From DATMBL01 sp035559295 (GTDB lineage Bacteria > Desulfobacterota > Binatia > UBA9968), in contig DATMBL010000212.1 of assembly GCA_035559295.1 (NCBI GenBank), positions 1 through 16,597 on the forward strand: a stretch of DNA of 16,597 nucleotides. Direction: 5' to 3'. Below, in pieces: positions 12,400 to 16,597 of this stretch. Position 1 is the first letter of the stretch. Each line of letters opens with the position of its first letter. The translations under genes were made by a program, and so were the position numbers. The notes below the pieces were generated by a model. It worked only from the letters and a program-made list of their open reading frames with translations. It did no database searches and was not told the DNA's origin.

Positions 12400-14814
12400 A
12401 TGCCAAGCTTCAACCTTCGAAATCAGGCGTCGCAGCCTCTGCTTGGCTGGTTCGGGTCACGGCGCCGCGCCCGGCTCGTCCGCGACTACTTTTTTATTTC
12501 AATGCTCCTGATCGGCGGAGGCGCGATCGCGAGCGGCGTCGTAGAAATTTACTTCCGCTATCACGAGAGCCGCGAGCAACTGGCGCTGTTGCAGCAAGAG
12601 ATCGCGTCCGGCGCAGCGTTTAAGATCGACCGATTCATCCAGGAGATCCATCACACTCTGAAGGGCGCGACCAAGAGTCGCGATATCGCCCCGAAGGGAC
12701 TCACGCCCGAGTTTCGTTTCGAATTGGAAAAACTATTGTTGATTGCTCCTGCTGTGACCGAGGCTGCGGCGGCCGATGAAACCGGCATCATTCGTGTCCA
12801 AGCGTCACGGCTGAGAACCGTATTGCCCGACTCCCAGCGGAATCTTTCCGGCACGCCCGCTTTCCAGCAGGCGATCAAGGGCCAGTCGTACTTCGGTCCG
12901 GTTCACTTCGTCCGCGGCTCGGAACCGTACATGACCATTGCCGTGCCGATCGAGCGCTTCGCCGGCGACGTGATCGGCGCCCTTCTGGCCGAAGTCAACC
13001 TGAAATACACGGGTGACGTGGTTTCCGCGGTCAAAGTCGGAAAGGCCGGGTACGCGTATGCCGTCAGTCGAACCGGCGACCTGATCGCGCATCCTGACAT
13101 CAGCCTGGTTTTGCAACGTCGCAACATCTCGCATCTCGAACAAGTCGCGTTGGCTTTCAAGGCGAGCCGACCCGCCGAGCCCAAACCTACCGCCATCGTC
13201 GCAAATAATCTGGAGGGGAAAAAAGTCTTCAGCTCCTCGGCGCTGATCCCGAGCCTTGATTGGGCCGTCATTCTCGAGCGCCCTGTCGAGGAGGCCTACG
13301 AACCGCTTTACGCCTCGATGATCCGCACTTCGGGGTTGCTTCTCCTGGGTCTGGGCATCGCCTTACTCGCGAGTATCTTTCTCGCGCGACGCGTCGTTCG
13401 TCCGGTTCGAATTCTGCGCGAAGGTGTAGAGCGGATCGGCGCCGGCGATCTAAATTATCGGCTGGAGCTGCAGACCGGCGATGAAATCGAGGTTCTCGCA
13501 GAAGAGTTCAACAAGATGACAACGCAGCTCCGGGATTCGTACGCCAATCTCGAACAAAAGGTGAAGGATCGAACAAAGGAACTCTCCGAGGCTCTCGAAC
13601 AACAAACCGCCACGGGCGAAATCTTGCGCGTCATCGCCAGCTCACCCACCGACGTACAGCCAGTGCTGGATGCGGTGGCGGAAAACGCGGCGCGCCTTTG
13701 TGAAGCCGAAGACGCGGTCATCTTTCGCGTTATCGGAGATCAGCATCAGCGAGTGGCGAAGTACGGCTGCATCCCTGCTCCGGATCATCCGGTGCCTATT
13801 AGCCGTGGGTTCCCCGGTGGGCGGGCAATCGTGGAGCGGCGCACAATCCACATCCACGACCTCGAGGCCGAGCTCGATACCGAATACCCGGATGTCAAAG
13901 CGATTCAAAAACAAATCGGCCAGCGGACCGTCCTTGCAACGCCCCTGCTTCGAGAAGGCACTGCGATCGGGGCGATCGTGATCCGCCGGCTACAGGTTCG
14001 GCCGTTTTCCGAAAAACAAATCGCGCTCCTCAAGACCTTTGCCGATCAGGCGGCCATCGCGATCGAAAACGTGCGGCTATTCCAGGAGATCCAGGAGAAA
14101 AACCAGCAGCTCGAGGCGGCGAACCGTCACAAGTCCCAATTCCTCGCCAACGTGAGCCACGAGCTAAGAACGCCTTTAAACTCGATTATCGGCTTTACGC
14201 GAATCGTGCTCCGTCGTGTTGGCGAGCAGATCCCGGCGCTGCAGAAAGAGAACCTGCAGAAAGTTCTGGTGAGTTCCGAGCACCTGCTCAATTTGATCAA
14301 CGGACTTCTCGATCTCGCCAAGATCGAAGCCGGGCGAATGGAAGTCTATGCCGAGACGTTCCGGCTGGATGAAGTCGTGCGCGTGGCGGTATCCACGGTC
14401 GAGCCGATGCTCAAGAACGGCCGCGTTCGGCTCGTGACCGAGATCCCGCCCGACCTGCCGCCGCTCAAAACCGACCGCGACAAGCTCAAGCAGGCGGTTC
14501 TCAACCTCCTGAGTAATGCCGTGAAATTCACCGAAGAGGGAGAGATCAAAGTCGCCGCTTGGCAACAGAACGGGCATCTTAAGCTGGCGGTTTCGGACAC
14601 CGGCATCGGCATGAAAAAGGAAGTGCTCGATTACATCTTCGAGGAATTCCGTCAGGCCGACATGTCGAGCACGAGAAAGTACGGCGGTACCGGTCTCGGA
14701 CTGGCGATCGTCAAAGGTTTCATCAACTTGATGGGCGGCGATATCACCGTCGAGAGTCAAATGGGAAAAGGATCAACGTTTACGATCACGATTCCGATGA
14801 GCCTTAAAGGCTAG
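12400..14814 (+). CDS. Membrane sensor histidine kinase (Cache-HAMP-GAF-HisKA-HATPase)
   Basis: An 804-aa inner-membrane kinase that would sense a periplasmic small molecule and phosphorylate a response regulator. Order: TM1 at about 29-51; extracytoplasmic dCache-type domain at about 55-305 (TGDLIAHPDISLVLQRRNIS; AVPIERFAGDVIGALLAEVN); TM2 at about 309-329; HAMP at about 330-383; coiled coil; GAF at about 415-560 (DAVAENAARLCEAEDAVIFR); HisKA with phospho-acceptor H587 in NVSHELRTPLNS; HATPase_c with N-box N706, G1 DTGIGM from 733 and G2 GGTGLGLAIV at about 762-771. All catalytic boxes are intact. There is no receiver or PAS domain. A TAGGA stretch lies just before the ATG. It is flanked by SBP genes on both sides. 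The partner regulator is unknown; the sigma-54 regulator at 225 is a candidate. Confidence 0.95.
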   Translation: MPSFNLRNQASQPLLGWFGSRRRARLVRDYFFISMLLIGGGAIASGVVEIYFRYHESREQLALLQQEIASGAAFKIDRFIQEIHHTLKGATKSRDIAPKGLTPEFRFELEKLLLIAPAVTEAAAADETGIIRVQASRLRTVLPDSQRNLSGTPAFQQAIKGQSYFGPVHFVRGSEPYMTIAVPIERFAGDVIGALLAEVNLKYTGDVVSAVKVGKAGYAYAVSRTGDLIAHPDISLVLQRRNISHLEQVALAFKASRPAEPKPTAIVANNLEGKKVFSSSALIPSLDWAVILERPVEEAYEPLYASMIRTSGLLLLGLGIALLASIFLARRVVRPVRILREGVERIGAGDLNYRLELQTGDEIEVLAEEFNKMTTQLRDSYANLEQKVKDRTKELSEALEQQTATGEILRVIASSPTDVQPVLDAVAENAARLCEAEDAVIFRVIGDQHQRVAKYGCIPAPDHPVPISRGFPGGRAIVERRTIHIHDLEAELDTEYPDVKAIQKQIGQRTVLATPLLREGTAIGAIVIRRLQVRPFSEKQIALLKTFADQAAIAIENVRLFQEIQEKNQQLEAANRHKSQFLANVSHELRTPLNSIIGFTRIVLRRVGEQIPALQKENLQKVLVSSEHLLNLINGLLDLAKIEAGRMEVYAETFRLDEVVRVAVSTVEPMLKNGRVRLVTEIPPDLPPLKTDRDKLKQAVLNLLSNAVKFTEEGEIKVAAWQQNGHLKLAVSDTGIGMKKEVLDYIFEEFRQADMSSTRKYGGTGLGLAIVKGFINLMGGDITVESQMGKGSTFTITIPMSLKG
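14806..14810 (+). promoter_or_regulatory. Shine-Dalgarno AAAGG of the SBP at 14818
   Basis: AAAGG lies inside the last codons of the kinase gene, 7 nt before the ATG at 14818. This supports that start and cotranscription with the kinase. Confidence 0.6.
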
Positions 14815-14817
14815 CTT

Positions 14818-15790
14818 ATGCAGCGCTGCTTGATGATCGCCATTTCACTTCTGGTAATCGCCGCAGGCTTGGGCAGGGCGGCAACTCTCGAGCGTCGGCC
14901 AGTTCGTATCGGCGCTCTGACCGACTCGTGGGGCCCGCCGCCAGGTGTCGTCGGGCTTCGTGATGGTCTCCAAGAGCTAGGATACGAGGAAAATAAGGAC
15001 TTCGTGATCGGCGTGCGATTTACCCAAGGCAGCGTCGCGGCGCTTCCTTCCGCCGCTCGAGAACTCGTCGCAAGTGGAGCGGACATTCTCTTCACTAATA
15101 ATCCATCGCCGGCCAAAGCCGCGCAGACGGCGACAAATCGCATCCCGATCGTCTTTTACGGGGCGGGCGATCCGATAGGTTTGGGACTGATCCGAAGCTT
15201 TTCTCGTCCGGGCGGTAACGTTACCGGGGTGACCGATCTGGACCTGCAACTCGACACCGAGCGTCTGGAAATCTTTAAGGAGATGATCCCCGCACTCAAA
15301 CGGATCTTGTTTCCGTATGACACGTCCGAAACCTTCTCGGTCGCCCAAGCAAAGGTTTACCGAGAGACCGCCCGGGTTTTGAATGTCGAACTCATCGAAA
15401 AGGCCGTCCGAACGCAGGAGGAGGCCGAAACGACTTTCGCGGCGATCCAAAAAAGCGAGGGGCACGGCGTCATCGTGCCCCGGTCCCTTTCTTTCAACAT
15501 CCCCCGGACTCGCCCTGGAGGCTACCGGCAAGCGTCGAATTCCAACAATGTTTTTCGGGCCCTGGTATGTGGAAAACGGCGGTCTCGCCAGTTATGGTCC
15601 TGATTTTTATGAGTCGGGACGCATGGCCGCGCGTATCGTTGACAAAATCATTAAGGGGTCTAGCCCCAGGGAGATTCCAGTGGAAGTCAATAACAAGATC
15701 GAGTTTGTTGTCAGCCTAAAGGTTGCGAATGCGCTCGGCCTCCGCATTCCGCCGGAGGTGCTCTACCGGGCCAATCGCGTAATGCGATGA
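14818..15790 (+). pseudogene. ABC-type substrate-binding protein (ABC_sub_bind family), copy 7, +1 frameshift
   Basis: Encodes an SBP in two frames: 14818 to about 15505 (signal peptide MQRCLMIAISLLVIAAGLGR; LRDGLQELGYEENKDFVIGV; SRPGGNVTGVTDLDLQLDTE) and then, one base on, LALEATGKRRIPTMFFGPWY through GSSPREIPVEVNNKIEFVVS to YRANRVMR at 15790. The break is at a run of five C at 15501-15505. With four C the sequence reads NIPGLALEAT without a gap and gives 323 aa, the family length. Both halves look well conserved, so this is a very recent mutation or a homopolymer sequencing error. It is more diverged than the other SBPs and has no heptamer leader. It starts 4 nt after the kinase stop with its own Shine-Dalgarno, suggesting it serves that kinase, for example as its ligand-binding partner (inference). 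Confidence 0.85.
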
Positions 15791-15826
15791 TTGAAAGGTA
15801 GGCCCCGATCAAAAGTTAAAATAAGA

Positions 15827-15832
15827 AAGGAG
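15827..15832 (+). promoter_or_regulatory. Shine-Dalgarno AAGGAG of the peroxiredoxin-like gene
   Basis: AAGGAG, 8 nt before the ATG at 15841, is the strongest ribosome-binding site in the window. An A/T-rich TAAAAT at 15817-15822 lies just upstream, but no -35 is placed at normal spacing. Confidence 0.75.
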
Positions 15833-15840
15833 CGAAAACA

Positions 15841-16392
15841 ATGCTGGAAGTATGGACCACAAAGAGCTTGGCCGCCCCGGGCTTTTTATTAGCCGATCTG
15901 TTGGGAGCTTCCAACGCCACCGCCGTTGAAATCGGTGACAAAGCGCCGGACTTTACGCTCCCGAGTACAACGGGTGAAAAGATCAGCTTGAGCCAGTTTC
16001 GTGGCAAGAAAGTCGTTCTTCTCGAGTTTTATGGCGCCGATTATTCTCCGGTCTGAGCGGCCAATCTGTCGGCCAGGAAGGCCGACTATGAGAAGTTTGA
16101 GGCTCTCAACGTGCAGATTCTTGGTATCAGTTCTAATAACCCGTTCTCACAAAAGGCATTCGCCGATTCGCTTAAGCTACCCTATCCGCTTTTGAGCGAC
16201 TTCCCCCACCTTAAAACAATCCAGACTTACGGAGGTCTAAATCCCGACTGGAAATCAACGACTGCAGTGCGGTCGTTCTTTCTTATCGATCAACAAGGAA
16301 TCGTGCGAGGAAAATGGAAGGGCACCACCACTGATGTCTTTCCCAACGAACCGATCCTGACGGCGGCGAGGAAACTAGCTGGGAACCGGTAA
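15841..16392 (+). CDS. Peroxiredoxin-like selenoprotein (Sec encoded by UGA 16054-16056)
   Basis: A thioredoxin-fold AhpC/TSA-type peroxidase of 183 aa, if UGA at codon 72 is read as selenocysteine. Part 1 (1-71): IGDKAPDFTLPSTTGEKISL, SQFRGKKVVLLEFYGADYSP then V. After the UGA, in the same frame, AANLSARKADYEKFEALNVQ, ILGISSNNPFSQKAFADSLK, YPLLSDFPHL, AVRSFFLIDQQGIVRGKW, and stop TAA at 16390-16392. In the family the residue after [FY]-[TS]-P-[VG] is the peroxidatic cysteine, exactly where UGA stands. The protein has no cysteine at all, so it would be a one-Sec enzyme needing an external reductant. A hairpin of bacterial SECIS type follows (16068-16086). The N-terminal 28 residues look like a weak or degenerate signal peptide (LAAPGFLLADLLGASNA). 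Without Sec decoding the gene would give a useless 71-aa stub. The conserved second half argues against simple decay. Confidence 0.87.
16054..16086 (+). promoter_or_regulatory. Bacterial-type SECIS element: UGA plus downstream hairpin
   Basis: The UGA at 16054-16056 is followed after 11 nt by GTCGGCC (16068-16074), loop AGGAA (16075-16079) and GGCCGAC (16080-16086): a perfect 7-bp GC-rich stem with a 5-nt loop. The loop starts 18 nt after the UGA and has G at its second position. This fits the published general description of bacterial SECIS elements (loop about 16-37 nt from UGA, small apical loop, G among the first two loop bases). It lies wholly within codons, as bacterial SECIS do. Confidence 0.75.
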
Positions 16393-16558
16393 ACATCATA
16401 TCGGAGTGCTTGAAAAGAATACGCCGCTCGGAGGCGCGCGGTAGCAACTGGACCAAGCTGGAATGAAGACACCGTCGCGCTATTTTCACCGGAAAACGCG
16501 GAAGCTCGTGCTTGCTTGCTCAACCGGCAGAGATAAAGAGATTAAGCTCCCCGAGATT

Positions 16559-16591
16559 CCCTCTCCCATTGGAAGAGGGAATGGGTGAGGG
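16559..16591. repeat. Palindromic interspersed repeat (CCCTC..GAGGG)
   Basis: CCCTC and CCCATT pair with AATGGG and GAGGG, with a T/T mismatch between and a 9-nt loop. It resembles the CCCTCTCCC-type dispersed repeats common between genes in many bacterial genomes. It lies about 170 bp after the peroxiredoxin-like stop; the stretch from 16393 to the window end shows no gene. Confidence 0.65.
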
Positions 16592-16597
16592 CATTCA

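Noticed and set aside
15501..15510. Programmed frameshift in the SBP at 14818
   Set aside because: There is no slippery heptamer with downstream stem and no family precedent. A C-run indel or sequencing error explains it.
16416..16440. Rho-independent terminator after the peroxiredoxin-like gene
   Set aside because: GC-rich self-complementarity (CGCC with GGCG) is short and has no T-run, so it cannot be supported.
1..16597. tRNA, rRNA, integrase, transposase or phage genes
   Set aside because: I saw no cloverleaf, rRNA segment, or integrase/transposase motif. The repeats are not associated with a recognisable mobility gene inside the window.

Overview
The window is dense bacterial chromosome. 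Most of it is a tandem family of orphan periplasmic substrate-binding proteins (SBPs) of the ABC_sub_bind / COG2984 type (TrpX-like). Six are intact, one is frameshifted, one is represented only by its last codons at the left edge, and several are decayed fragments. No permease or ATPase gene for them lies in the window. The SBP expansion, the sigma-54 response regulator, the Cache-HAMP-GAF histidine kinase, the toxin-antitoxin (TA) modules and the selenocysteine-type redox gene together suggest an uncultured, soil- or sediment-type Gram-negative lineage near the Desulfobacterota/Binatota, Rokubacteria or Tectomicrobia. That placement is inferred from gene content and style; no marker gene is present.

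Layout: (1) 1-35, the tail of an SBP. (2) 225-1568, an NtrC-class sigma-54-dependent response regulator. (3) 1681-2820, a DUF4143-type AAA ATPase. (4) 2821-3451, a gene-poor stretch ending in two SBP C-terminal fossils. (5) 3448-12363, six SBP genes on the plus strand interleaved with three type II TA modules, all on the minus strand: hicB with a broken hicA (5834-6263), a ParE-type toxin with a TIGR02574-type antitoxin (7739-8267), and mazEF (10723-11288). (6) 12400-15790, a membrane sensor histidine kinase 4 nt upstream of a further SBP that carries a one-base frameshift. (7) 15841-16392, a peroxiredoxin-like gene with an in-frame UGA exactly where the peroxidatic cysteine belongs. It is followed 11 nt later by a perfect 7-bp hairpin of bacterial SECIS type, so it is probably a selenoprotein.

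The junctions between SBP units are unusual DNA. They carry short tandem arrays with a strict 7-bp period in several sequence families (AATCNAA, AATCCGC/AATTCGC, GGTCAGA, TTTGCGC, CGGTCCC-like). These arrays run into the 5' ends of SBP genes and encode part of the signal peptides. A roughly 270-bp junction block is repeated at 4503-4773 and 8385-8660. A 45-bp copy of the SBP 3' end occurs downstream of a heptamer array at two loci. The TA modules sit at these junctions.

Functional picture (inference): many secreted SBPs of diverging specificity, one or two tied to a Cache-domain kinase and to a sigma-54 regulator, make a nutrient-sensing or uptake island that expands by recombination at heptamer-rich junctions. 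The TA modules may stabilise it or may simply collect there. The selenoprotein at the right edge is the most checkable single discovery.
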